64,000 bases of DNA from assembly GCA_949358305.1 (NCBI GenBank), contig OX442314.1:30799118-30863117 (forward strand), in the 5' to 3' direction. The notes under the pieces are model-generated. The model was not told the origin of the DNA and did not search any database. It saw only the letters and a program-made list of their open reading frames with translations. A program made the translations under genes and the position numbers. The stretch is from Strigamia acuminata (taxonomy: Eukaryota; Arthropoda; Chilopoda; Geophilomorpha; Linotaeniidae). Positions 51,844 to 62,158 of the stretch are shown here, in pieces. How positions within the stretch are numbered: the first letter of the stretch is position 1; each line of letters begins with the position of its first letter.

Positions 51844-52295
51844 TCATTCGCATGTACAGATTCCATCGCGCCATCCATGTTTGGTCATCGTTGTATTTAC
51901 ATAATTGTACAGAGTTGTCTTCTTATCACCACGAGACGACCAGCACGTCACATATTTGCAAACATTTTGCAATGTTTGTTCTTTCGTTTCTATAACAAAT
52001 AGATAAAATATAATATAATGTAATATAATATACACGGTAATATAATACCACAAAATACATGGCTCATTGCACCAAGCATGTCCAGTTTGCATTTTGGATA
52101 AAAAACTTCCCATGTGGTGGGTTCGGCATTTTTGTCAGGATTGTTGAAAAGGTTTTCGCAGTAATGATCCGCATCATTACAAAGGGCGACTAATTTCCAA
52201 TTTTTCTCCAAATCCGCTTTAATTTGATCTTGGCTCCCTCCATTCGTGCGACAAGAAGACAAAATCAAAACGAAACAAACAATCAAAAGCCTCAT
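51844..52295 (-). CDS. Small secreted 8-cysteine protein, copy 5
   Basis: Exons 52049-52295 and 51844-51989, 59-nt intron, 130 residues. The leader reads CFVLILSSCRTNG and the variable segment N-P-D-K-N-A-E-P-T-T. The longer open frame upstream of the ATG (to 52418) is 5' flank, because the other copies start at M-R-L-L or M-R-Q-L. Confidence 0.8.
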
Positions 52296-52549
52296 CTTGT
52301 AACAGCAAGTCGAAATGAATTCAGATGACAGTGTAAATGCAGATAAGCGTGGAGCGTATCCTGTATAATTAATTTTTATTGCTTTCCAAACAATAACTAC
52401 ATTCCATAAACCCCACATTAATTAAAACAATCCATAAAATCAATAGAATCCGGCTCCATCACATTAATTAATATAGAATAACACTTTTCATATCTCAACT
52501 TTAACTTGCAATTATTTAACTATTTTATTCATTCCTAGCGTAGAAAAAT

Positions 52550-52719
52550 TTCCCTTCAGTTTAGCTGTTTTAATTTTATCTACCAGGTGGCATTAAAATC
52601 CATTGAGATTCAATGACGTCAATCTTGACCCGGTCTCCCGTCTTGCCCTAACAACAGTATTAAAAGATAGACCGGGCAAATAATGATAGATAAACTTAAA
52701 ACAGCTAAACTGAAGGGAA
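52550..52719. mobile_element. 170-bp hairpin MITE
   Basis: TTCCCTTCAGTTTAGCTGTT returns as AACAGCTAAACTGAAGGGAA, and inner GACCCGGTCT pairs with AGACCGGG. No coding capacity. Confidence 0.8.
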
Positions 52720-52808
52720 GTACGACTGTGTGTTTGTTGATAAAAATTTGACTTGTAATTTATTTCAAAATCAGAATAAAATTTAAATGTCTAATGATCC
52801 AATAATTT

Positions 52809-53279
52809 TCAAGGATAGCACGCTAGAAGTGATTGAGTCAACCTCTGTAAGGTGCTGTTTAGCATGGCCTTTCGTTGCAATTGATTAGTTTGATTAGGTC
52901 GATCCTTGCTGAAGTCTATTAATTGTTTTGCAATGAGAATTTGTTGATACAGATAATCAAATTCCAGGGAACCTGGTTCGTCATTCATATCAGCCCCACA
53001 CTCCCGGCAGATGTCACCCGCGACTGAATGATGCAAACAATTTTCAAAGATGAAAATCATATTACCCGACTCTAACATTTCGTAATTTGTCTTTAATGTC
53101 TGGACAATTGTTCCTGCCACGGTCGATTTATATTCTTTCTCCGACATTTCGTTAGGTAATTGGTACGAAAACAAAGTCATCCCCACGGAGATTTTGTCAC
53201 CATTTTCAACGTTCCATTCGATAAGCCTCGCGCATGCGTATTCGGTAAAATAAATCGTCGTAGTGTTCTCGGCTTCCAT
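52809..53279 (-). CDS. Stand-alone FCP1 N-terminal domain protein, copy A
   Basis: 156 residues, single exon, ATG at 53279. It resembles the first about 120 residues of FCP1/CTDP1, the RNA polymerase II C-terminal-domain phosphatase: a biotinyl/lipoyl-like beta barrel (R-L-I-E-W-N-V-E-N-G-D-K-I, KSTVAGTIVQTLKTN, E-S-G-N-M-I-F) followed by C-L-H-H-x5-I-C-R-E-C-G-A-D-M, which parallels the CSHPVVMKGLCAECGQDL segment of human FCP1. The phosphatase and BRCT domains are absent and the frame stops cleanly. Role unknown; it may act as a binding decoy or be a relic. Paired with copy B 700 bp away. Confidence 0.65.
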   Translation of the reverse strand: MEAENTTTIYFTEYACARLIEWNVENGDKISVGMTLFSYQLPNEMSEKEYKSTVAGTIVQTLKTNYEMLESGNMIFIFENCLHHSVAGDICRECGADMNDEPGSLEFDYLYQQILIAKQLIDFSKDRPNQTNQLQRKAMLNSTLQRLTQSLLACYP

Positions 53280-53973
53280 TGCAAAGATCAGCGGGGTAAT
53301 GACTTTGTTCGTGCAGAACGTTTGTTCATATAGTACGATGTATTATTTAAAACGTGTCGTTTACGTTAGTTTGAGAACGTCCTGTCTACGTAATCAAAAT
53401 CAAAGATGAAATTATCCAACCGCGGAATGTTGACGCCAGGTTTTCCCACTACCCGCATAAGCAAAATATTTGAAGCCGAGTTTGAAGCAGATGCGAAATT
53501 AAGAATTAAATAATTCCTAATATGTTAAATTATGATGTTTGGATCCAAAATGTTGTACTTACAGTTTAATTACGACACAACTGGTGGCTTGTTTGTTCTT
53601 CGTTCAAATGCAGGTCCGCCTAAACAGACAAAGGAGGGAGACTATCGTGCTTCCATCTTGCTTTTCAAAGACGTTACTAAAAGGTGGATGTGTGAGGCGG
53701 CAAATTTAAAATGTATTTCAATTTAATAAATCACATTATCGTGTAGAAAACCCGACAAATGTAAACAAACTAGAGAAAATTTACTTTAAACAAAATCAAA
53801 AAATCATCACAAAATAGTACTAAATAAAAGAATTGAAAATAAATTGATTATTATTACAAAAACAAAAAAAAAATTTAAAAAATCCAAATATCAAGAAAAA
53901 TGCGAAACACTGGACTCACACTACGGCATGAAATCAAATTAAACTTATTTCTACACATTTGTCACAACAATTT
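53280..53973. other. Spacer between the two FCP1-domain genes
   Basis: Near the right side of each gene the pre-ATG sequence is also related (T-P-L-I-F-A-M versus T-P-L-M-I-A-M), so the duplication included some 5' flank. The + frame at 53532-53726 is not supported. Confidence 0.45.
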
Positions 53974-54486
53974 TCAACTTTTTAAACGTTGCCTTTGCGG
54001 AGCTCCAACTAGCAGTGATTTCGTCAACTCACTAATCTCTTGTTCATAACCTTTTATGGTGCGGTTTAATATTGCCTTTCGGAATAACTTATCAGTTTGA
54101 TTACGTTGATCCTTGTACATATTCACCAATTGTTTCGCAATCAGAATTTGCCGGTTAATATAATCCAACTCATGCAGCCGACTTATCTCATTCACATCGA
54201 CCGCACACTCCTGGCAAATGTTACCGATGACTAAGCGATGCGAACAATTTTCCAACACAAAAATCACATTCCCCGCCTCTAAAATCTCGTCGTTTGCCTT
54301 CAGTATGTTTACAATTGTTCCAGCGACGGTCGACTTGTACTCCCTATGAGTTGCTTCGTTAGGTAGTTGGTAGGAAAACAGAGTCGTCGTCCGCGAAATT
54401 CTGCGACCACATTCGACTTGCCATTCAATTAGCCTCGCCAGCGGGTGTTCGAGAAAATGAATCGTCGTAGTGTACTCGAGTTCCAT
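53974..54486 (-). CDS. Stand-alone FCP1 N-terminal domain protein, copy B
   Basis: 170 residues from ATG at 54486, chosen by alignment with copy A; ATG at 54495 is the alternative. Reads R-L-I-E-W-Q-V-E-C-G-R, KSTVAGTIVNILKAND, NVIFVLENCSHRLVIGNICQ with E-C-A following. Relative to copy A the third zinc-type Cys pair is C-Q-E-C and the C-terminus is longer and basic (Q-R-Q-R-L-K-S). Clear paralogue; both remain open, so both are probably retained genes. Confidence 0.65.
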   Translation of the reverse strand: MELEYTTTIHFLEHPLARLIEWQVECGRRISRTTTLFSYQLPNEATHREYKSTVAGTIVNILKANDEILEAGNVIFVLENCSHRLVIGNICQECAVDVNEISRLHELDYINRQILIAKQLVNMYKDQRNQTDKLFRKAILNRTIKGYEQEISELTKSLLVGAPQRQRLKS

Positions 54487-54513
54487 CGCAATCATCAACG
54501 GCGTGACTGTCAA

Positions 54514-55609
54514 CGTTTCGGTCTGTTCTCGGCTGATGTATTAGTTCGGAAGTATCATCGGTATTTTCTCGTTTTCTTTTATTATCTTGGATTTAATCGG
54601 GAGCGCACGTTACCAGCCGGTCATACATAAGAACAAACTATGATATTTTCGTTTCGGTTGTTGGAAAACCTGATACGGTAAGCGGAAAACCTGATTGTTT
54701 TCGATAGCGGATCACGATTAAATGTGAAATACTTTCAAAGTTCAGCTGCAGATTGTTATCGTTTTTATATCTGGACAACACTAATTCACGTGGAATGTGA
54801 TAAATATTTGTCAACTCTGTTTTTATTCACTCATTCATTGCTAAATTTCCTAAATTTCCCTCTACGTAAATGCCTAAAATAAGTTTAAACACAGCACAGT
54901 GCTAACTTTCTACTTTTTATTCATTTTTACAATGATATCTGTCTTGAAATTCGAGAATATTTACAACTTTGAAAGCCTTTTCCAGCAGGCTAAAAAGGTT
55001 ACAGCTAAGGGGTGCTGGGTCCGCTGCAGTCGGGTTTTCTCTTTTGCCATCACTTCTGACGTCATCTCCGCCATTGCTCTCACTGTCGCCGTATTCTTTT
55101 AACTTACCATTGAATTTAAATGGAATTTGATGACGTTTTCTACAACCTCCATCACCCTGAGCGACCTGCTTGTTTCCCGGAACTCCAGCCGCGCCTTGCT
55201 GCGAGTGCACGACGACGATCGAGCAGAGAACGTGACTAAATTCCTACAATTGGACAAATGTTTAAAAAATGTGTGAAATATTTTGTCACTAGAAATCAGT
55301 ACTTACGTACATGCCAATAGTTTATAATTTAAAATGCACACATAAAGTTTATTAATAAATATTACATACAAGAGATTAAATATGAATGAACTATAAAATT
55401 GGAATGTAATGACGCTTTGATGCATTAAATCGAAATGCAAACACTCCAGTGAGAATTTATATGTTAAAAAATACAGGAACTCATCAAAAGTGTTCCTGAT
55501 TTGTGTAAAAGCAGTTTGTTACAGCCAAAAACGTCAATAAATACATTTATAACAAATTATCATTCCTTCAAAACCTTTTATTACATTTTTTAATATTTTT
55601 TTAATTTGG
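54514..55609. other. Intergenic region with one possible - strand exon
   Basis: On the - strand from about 55246 a frame reads R-L-E-F-R-E-T-S-R-S-L-R-V-M-E-V-V-E-N-V-I-K-F-H with a TTGTAG acceptor before it and a GTAAGT after it (about 55107). It looks exon-like, but I do not recognise the protein. The rest is AT-rich. Confidence 0.3.
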
Positions 55610-55902
55610 TGCCATTCAGCATCCCATGTTTGGTGATCTTTGGAGGTGGTGGAAATGTTATGGTTTGGGGTGCATTCCGCTGCACGGGAAAGACCATCTT
55701 TGCCTTTATTTCTGGTAGGATGTATTCTGATACGTATTAAAATGTGTTTAATTCCCATTTAAAGCCCTGGATGATAAGAATTCCTGGACAAAAGGCCATC
55801 TTTCAACAGGTAATGCTCCCATCCGTGTATTCAAGGCAACATTGGTGGGAAGAAATTAATCAAATGGTTCTACAAAAACTAATTGATGGGATGAAAGATT
55901 GA
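55610..55902 (+). pseudogene. Degenerate Tc1-like transposase
   Basis: GGGGNVMVWGAF, S-G-R-M-Y-S-D-T-Y, then a stop, then G-Q-K-A-I-F-Q-Q with a frameshift before N-A-P-I-R. The Asp of F-Q-Q-D-N is lost in the shift. Further on, I-N-Q-M-V-L-Q-K-L-I-D matches the end of such transposases. No terminal repeats found. Confidence 0.7.
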
Positions 55903-56608
55903 ATTTATAGACTAATTGAACATAAGGGAGGTATCACAGGGTATTGAAAATGTATAAATCTGCAATTTTTACAATGAGTGATAATAATTTTGTGCAAGTA
56001 AAAAAAGTAAAATATCTACAAATGCCAGAAATTTCAATATTTAAGTAAAATATTACTGCGTAGCAGTGTAAATAGAAATATTATTTAATAATAAACATGA
56101 TTTCATTGTAATTCCTCGTCATTATCATTGCCAACACAACAATTGGGTAAATTTTAACACCGTGATAATTTTTTTGTGAGCACCTTATATAACATTGATA
56201 CATGGTAGCGCCCTCTGATGCCAAATTATTACACTACTGTGCGTATGAGCGAGTGCGACGTTGCTCTAACGAACATAGAACAAGTAAAAAAAATAAAAAA
56301 TATATTTATGTAACAAAAAATAAATACAAAAAAATTCAAAAAAAGAGATAAGATGACAGAAAAACGAAATGTTGAGTTGAACAAATACCGGTATTTAGGT
56401 CTGTCGTAAGACGCAGAACAGGAGGTTTAGAAGCACCAGTAATGTCACTTCCTCCATGATTGATGAGCTTTGATTTGATTTTATTAATTTTTTATACAAT
56501 TATAAAATTCAATCGATTTATACATATTTTTATTTTAAATAGTAAAAATTTAACAAATACGGTATACAGAAAAGGTCAAGCAAAAATTATAAATCAGCAA
56601 CACAGATC
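55903..56608. other. AT-rich 3' flank of the WDR33-like gene
   Basis: No gene. Poly-A/T runs and TTTTATT signals that could be - strand polyadenylation sites for the WDR33-like gene near 56470. Confidence 0.4.
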
Positions 56609-58623
56609 TTAATTATATCGTCCACCTCTACCTCTACCACGTTTTCTTGAACCCTCCTGATCGTCATTCTCCCAATTCCTTTTATTATTATTACTTTCTC
56701 TCGCACGAAAATTCCTCTCGTTACGAACAACACGGTTATCCGAACGACCTCCACGGCCACGATGTCTCAACCGCGGGAAATCACTACCTCTCTCATTACT
56801 CCGCAAATCATTGTCGCCAAACGACTGTCGATGGTCCATTTGAAGGAATTGAAACCTTTCAGGAATATCCCTTTGCTGGAACTGAAATCCATCTTGATGA
56901 CGACGGAAATCGGGATTTGGACCTTCCGGTCTCAGCCACACAGCCGGCATTTGTCGATCCGTCGGCGGTAAACCACGAAAATCGCCACGACGTCTCAACC
57001 GCGGGTCTTCATTCCGTGCACACAACTCACTTCCTCTCTCATCGCCAAACGACCTTCGGTGGTCCATTTGATTGAATTGAAACGCCTCTTTAGAAATATC
57101 CATTTGTTGGAACTGGAACCCATCTCGAGGACGACGGAAATCGTCATTCCCACCATCAGCTTTCCGCACAAACAGCCGCCATTTGCTCACCAGTCGTCGG
57201 CGTAGCAAGCAGCGGCGTTTTATGTTCCACCGGCCGCATCCACTCCTCTTGAAACTCGCGCGCAATTGGCTTCGAGTACGGCACTTTGACCTGCAAATCC
57301 GATTCAAAATGGCGTGCATCGACCACCGGCGCTTCCACCACTTCATCTTTCGTTTCTTCTGGACTCATCGCGTCAAATTCCAACCCCGGAATCGCCCGAT
57401 CGGACTCTCTAAATACCGGTTCGTCATTCTCAGACACAACAGCTGTCGCGGCAGAATTCGTGTTGTATTTGTCCTGCATTTTATCGCCGGGCGAATTCCT
57501 CGTCCAGAACTTACTCGAGTGATCGTTCGACCCGGAACACAAGATATGTCCGACCGGATGCCACGCCAGCGACCACACGATGCCGTCGTGCGCGTTCTCC
57601 ATCGCCCCGACCTCCGATTCGGCGCCCACGTTCCAGAAGAGCACCGCGCCGTCCGACCCGCCGCTGCAAAACAACGTCTCGTGGATCGGATGCCACGCGA
57701 GACTCGACACCCCCTTCTTGTGTCCACGAAACGTGCGCACTTCCGGACTCGCCTTGCGCACGTCGAACAACTTGATCAGACCGTCTCTCGACGCCGTCAA
57801 CAACCAATTCCCGTTCCGCCGCACGTCCATCGCGGCGCTTTTGTGCGAACGCAGCGTCGCCAAACACCGCCCGCTCTTCGGATCCCAGAACTTGACCGGC
57901 TGCTGGCCGTCCTTGCTGCCGGACACGATTATCGCCTTCCGCGGGTGCCAGTCGACGGCCAACACGTCGGCGCCGTGGCCGCGCAGAATCCTCTCTTCGA
58001 CGCACTGCTCGAAGTCCCAAATGCGGAGCGTCTCGTCGTCCGAACACGACGCGAACTTGGTGTCGTTCGGACAGAAACTGAGCCCCCGCAACGCCTCCTT
58101 GTGCGCCTGGAACATCTTGACGTTGTTCATGTTGGTCTGCCAGTATTTGGCGTATCCGGCGTGGTCGCCCGTCACCATCCACGTGTCGTTGTGGCTCCAG
58201 ACCATGGCGCGGACGGGCGCGTCGTGCGCTTGGAGGATCGTTTCGAAGTTGAAGGTTAGGCCGTTCCAGAGGGTGAACTCGCCGCTGGACGCGCCGGTGA
58301 CCAGGCGGCGGCCTTCGGGGGTCCAGGCGACGCAGTTGATGGGGCAGCGGGTTTTGTTGGTAGCGGCGCGGACGAATTTGGTCGTGACGGAGTTGGTTGG
58401 GTTGTGGGTCAGGTGCGATGGGGTAGGAGGTGTCGGGCTGGATGCAGTGTTGGTCGCGGTGGTCGCGCTGCCACACGCGGGCGAAGAGTTGGTTGATTAT
58501 GGAGGAGTTGTAGTCGACGGTTTTACGTACGACGGCTTTTCGGAGACGTTTGCCGTCGAATTCTGTGGTTTGCGCGGGGAAGTTTGATGCGAATCGCGGT
58601 TGGGTGGGCGGAGGGGTTTGCAT
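56609..58623 (-). pseudogene. WDR33-like: Intronless WDR33-like gene with two apparent frameshifts
   Basis: WDR33 is the WD40 subunit of the cleavage/polyadenylation factor that reads AAUAAA. The N-terminus F-D-G-K-R-L-R-K-A-V-V-R-K-T-V-D-Y-N starts at ATG 58623. After I-Q-P-D-T-S-Y-P the frame shifts at a G4 run (58420-58423) and continues as [18 protein letters not shown], then [39 protein letters not shown] and seven WD repeats to [18 protein letters not shown] second shift near 57180 leads into an Arg/Gly-rich tail with two copies of D-G-F-Q-F-Q-Q and M-D-H-R-x-S-F-G-D, ending G-R-G-R-G-G-R-Y-N. No introns in 2 kb. Probably a retrocopy, recently broken, unless the shifts are assembly errors. 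Confidence 0.75.
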
Positions 58624-59365
58624 CTTAGATGGATTTGTGTTTTCAAGGATTAGTGGATGGTATTTAAAGTATTGAGCGTGTGTTTGGCGTTTTGGAGAAC
58701 GTACATATGACGTAAGGTTGAAAAATCAAAATTACCACCGATGTTTGGTACGGGGTTCACGGCTCGGTGAACACGAGTTTCTTCTGAATATAGAAACAAT
58801 CTCGATACTGTATTTTCCGCAATCAATCGATTGAATTTAGTTTTTTCGACGGATATTAAGAAATTTAAAATTTAAATTTAAAATTTTTAAGAAATCATGT
58901 GCACGTCAATTAATCAAGTCATAATTAACGGGTCCTTTAATTCTTGTGGCACAGGGCCTCAAAAGTTCATAAAATGTGTGATTCGAAGTGCGAAAAACAA
59001 TAGGCGCATTTATAAAATTATTTAAATTTGTTTATATTTTTAAATGTAAAATTTAACGTGCAAAATTTAAATTTAAAAAATAAAAACAAGCTGCCAGACA
59101 GCTGAATACGTGGCAACAACACAACAAGAATTTTAATGCTAATAATTTCCAACTATAACAAAACAGAAACACAGTATGGAGTAGCATCTATCAATTTCTT
59201 GCATTTCAATACTCCAGTCACTTCCATACATTGTCGTAACGTTTTGCGCACTCCTATCTTGCGTTTTCAATTAACTAATACGTTGTGTCGTGATGGGACC
59301 TCGTCATACTTCTTTAAAGACAAAATTTCAATAAAAAACCTACTACTTTCCACTAAAATACTTAC
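58624..59365. other. Intergenic region
   Basis: AT-rich with AAATTTAAAATTTAAATTT repeats. It may contain the unplaced last exon of the CCP membrane gene. The + frame at 59136-59414 is antisense to that gene and not supported. Confidence 0.4.
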
Positions 59366-61134
59366 TGCACTTTCCAGAATTATCTTGTTTCGTCACCCAT
59401 ATCTTTTCCTTTGAACATTCGACGACCTTAGCAAGCACTTTCATTTCTGTATCACAATAATAATGAATAACCGTTCCGACTCCCCATAATAAGCCATTCC
59501 AGTCCCGATGCAAGGCTCCAGAGGCTGGTGGGTCTTCGCCTAAACAACTCGTCGGCTCTGTACCAGTCAAAAATGAATTAACATTAAATTCGTACTGCCC
59601 CGTAAGGCTACACGCATTTAGGGACAACAACTTTTGCGAATGGCATTTTTTTTTCTTATTTATTTTATTTTGGTTTGTAAAATATATAGTTAATTAATTA
59701 TTCTAATTTGAAATTGTCATTGTTATTTGCTTTTTGAGTGCGACATTCAAGACCAGCTCCCGAGAGATATTTATGGCGTTTAATTAATGGATTTGAAAGT
59801 TGTCCGTAAATGTGTAAGGCCTTACACGACAAGGGTTTATTTTTCCTTATGCATCGAAGGGTTGAATGGAAACTTACCTGGAAGCTTTTCCTTAAATATT
59901 CGTCTTCCTTTTTCGTCAAGTCCGCAGACGTGGAACTTCCTAAATCGTTCCGTCCACTCTCCGTTACCTTTACATTTGACTTCAGTTGCAACAGGTTGGT
60001 CTCTTTGATCACTGCACGTATAGCGCACCACTGTGCCACGAGTACGTGTTCGCCCGTCCCAATGTGAGCGTAGCAGTTCGTAGGTAGGTGGATCCGCGGA
60101 GCAAGTTTTTTTTGCAGTCCCGAATAAGCGGCTAAGACCTTTAACAAGAAATTCAATTCAAATGAGTGGTGGAGCCATTAATGGATTTAAGCTTTGAAAG
60201 AAAAAATGCGTAACAATATCTCGTGCAGTGGCGTATCGACTGATCTTTGCACAAATGGATCCCCGTGAAAGAATTTGAGAGTTTGAGAAAGTTTGCGAAA
60301 ACTTTGAGATAATTTAAAAAAAATTTGAGAAAATTCGCGAAAAATTTGAGAAAAATTTGAGAAAAATTTGAGAAAAATTTGAGAAAAATTTGAGAAATAT
60401 TTGAGAAAAATTTCCGAAAAATTTGAGAAAAATTTGAGAAATATTTGAAAAAAAATTCCAAAAAATTTGAGAAAAATTTCCGAAATTGTCGGAATGGTTA
60501 AAATTTAGCAGAAAATTTTCAAATTTTTAAAATTTAGCAGAAAATATGTCAATATTTAGCCAAAATTTGTCAAAATTTTCAAAATGCATCAAAATTTTGT
60601 ACAATTTTTTTAAATTATATCAAAATTTTCAAATTTTCTCAGTTTTCGCAAACCAACCGTGTGTTTTGATGTCATTTTATGCGCAACAATGGAATGCTAC
60701 AGACTGCTGACATTGTTCCAATTCGAATCCAAACGTGAATCGAGTTGTGGGAACTCGATTGACGAACGGAGTTGTTGGGCGCACGGAACGGAGTTTAGTG
60801 TTCACACCAATCTTGGATCTAGATCGGCAGCTTTGGATGAGATCCAAAAGCTTGGTGTGAACATTAGTCGCTTGTGATCCACATCCTCACCTCCTACGCC
60901 ACTACACAAATTCAACACATTCAAGCCATACTTTCGTCTTCTTCTTTACTCACTTGTCAGCGTCACCACAGAAATCATGGCAACAAGTACAACGACCAAA
61001 AGTATCCCGACAATACCTGCCCATTTAACAGCCGGTCTCTTCACCCTATTTTTGTTCGAAGCATCTCCGGGCTTAGGCGATCCTGCACTAGGCGATTCCG
61101 GATCAGTTTGTTCCGACGTCCCAACAGCAGCCAT
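59366..61134 (-). CDS. Single-pass membrane protein with two sushi (CCP) domains, 3' end incomplete
   Basis: Exons 60954-61134, 59878-60138 and 59366-59557, all joined in phase 1. Exon 1 encodes a short Ser/Pro-rich N-terminus and a transmembrane helix (GIVGILLVVVLVAMISVV), so the protein is type II with the CCP domains outside. Exon 2 holds CCP 1: C-S-A-D-P-P, V-R-Y-T-C, V-K-C-K-G-N-G-E-W and F-H-V-C. Exon 3 holds CCP 2: C-L-G-E-D-P-P, I-H-Y-Y-C, V-V-E-C and S-G-K-C, ending at a consensus donor TGCA/GTAAGT. The last exon was not found. For exon 2 I used the acceptor TTAAAG at 60139 because it alone keeps the CCP frame. Sushi domains bind proteins or glycans in complement-like and adhesion proteins; a role here is not shown. 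ATG at 61134. Confidence 0.72.
60273..60484. repeat. 12-bp minisatellite (TTTGAGAAAAAT) in an intron
   Basis: About 16 degenerate units of TTTGAGAAAAAT inside intron 1 of the CCP membrane gene. The 102-residue - strand frame of Phe/Lys/Ser repeats is a translation of it. Confidence 0.9.
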
Positions 61135-61452
61135 TGCTTCCAACGTCTATCGACGACAACAACACGAATTAGAATGCTCGCGGACCACGTCTGCCATTGT
61201 TGGTGCCATCACGCGTGACGTATGTTTTTCACGTTCGTATTTTTCTCTTGAATTGTCGACATGATATTTCATTCTCTTTGTTTCCTCGTTTTGAATGAAC
61301 AAGAATCAAAAGCGGTCGATTTTCTTTGTTGTTGCCTTACAATCATAGTAATCCAACTAATCTCCATTTCCGCCGGATATTACATGTATGAAAGTAAGAA
61401 ATCGTGCGAATAAAAGTGATATTTTGACATCAATATACGTATTTTAAAACAG

Positions 61453-61682
61453 CTTACTTCATATGCATGGGAGAGCCGCCCGCCACGCCAGGCCTGTTGT
61501 CGGATTGGGATGGATTCAAACGTTACTCTGGACTTGTTGTCAACTATCGATGCAATTCGGAGAATCAACACGAAGTGGTACAGATTGTCGATTGTGTTGG
61601 TGGAGAGTGGCAGATTGTCATGAAGAAATCGGGACTGTGTGCAGCAGGTGCACACGCAGGTGAAATACAGAACGTCTTATGA
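61453..61682 (+). CDS. CCP (sushi) domain exon on the opposite strand
   Basis: After the acceptor TTTTAAAACAG (61452) the frame reads Y-F-I-C-M-G-E-P-P-A-T-P-G-L-L, V-V-N-Y-R-C, I-V-D-C-V-G-G-E-W and S-G-L-C: one complete CCP with the same spacing as the neighbouring - strand gene. It ends at TGA 61680-61682, or at one of two GTG donors before it. Upstream exons on the + strand were not identified. It is a paralogous CCP in inverted orientation, perhaps from a head-to-head duplication. Confidence 0.6.
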
Positions 61683-62158
61683 TAAACGATTAGTGCTTTC
61701 AAGATTTCGGTTTACGAGTGGTTGTTTGTAACAAGATTAAGTTGTATTGATGAAAATTAAAACTTATCGAGTCCATATATAAGATAAAAATATGTAGAAG
61801 CAGTCGGCATTAACCATTTATTTTATATACACCGGTAAAACATTTTTAAGTATGACTGCGTGTGGTCTGTGGTTAACCCTTTCAATGTTTTCGTTTACAC
61901 AAGCACTAAAAACCGGAACTTTGATTGCACCTATTATTGTAAAGATAATCTACACATGAAATACCAAAATGCTGCAAAGTGCGTAAAATCCCTTGCAACA
62001 TCAAAACAACAGCAGTCACAGGTAATAACCATAACCAAAACCAAAACCATAACCATAATCATAACCATAACCATAACCTTATTTATTTTAATCATCAGCA
62101 GAATTTTCATTAAATGCACTTTACAAAATGTAATAATATCATTTGCAAAGCAATAGCA
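61683..62158. other. Intergenic region with hexamer microsatellite
   Basis: 62024-62078 is (CATAAC)n with CAAAAC variants. The frame at 61860-62156 runs through it and is not supported. Confidence 0.6.

Noticed and set aside
52561-52719. microRNA precursor at the 170-bp hairpin
   Set aside because: Perfect long arms and an inner second palindrome fit a MITE better; cannot be excluded without small-RNA data.
56647-58587. Several long + strand frames (142 to 358 codons) opposite the WDR33-like gene
   Set aside because: GC-rich coding strand produces open antisense frames; codons read as reversed WD40 sequence.
59698-60156. - strand frame of 152 codons overlapping the CCP exon
   Set aside because: Different frame from the CCP cysteine pattern; the splice choice at 60139 explains the DNA better.
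62024-62078. Interstitial telomere repeat
   Set aside because: CATAAC is not the arthropod CCTAA or vertebrate CCCTAA unit; a simple microsatellite.
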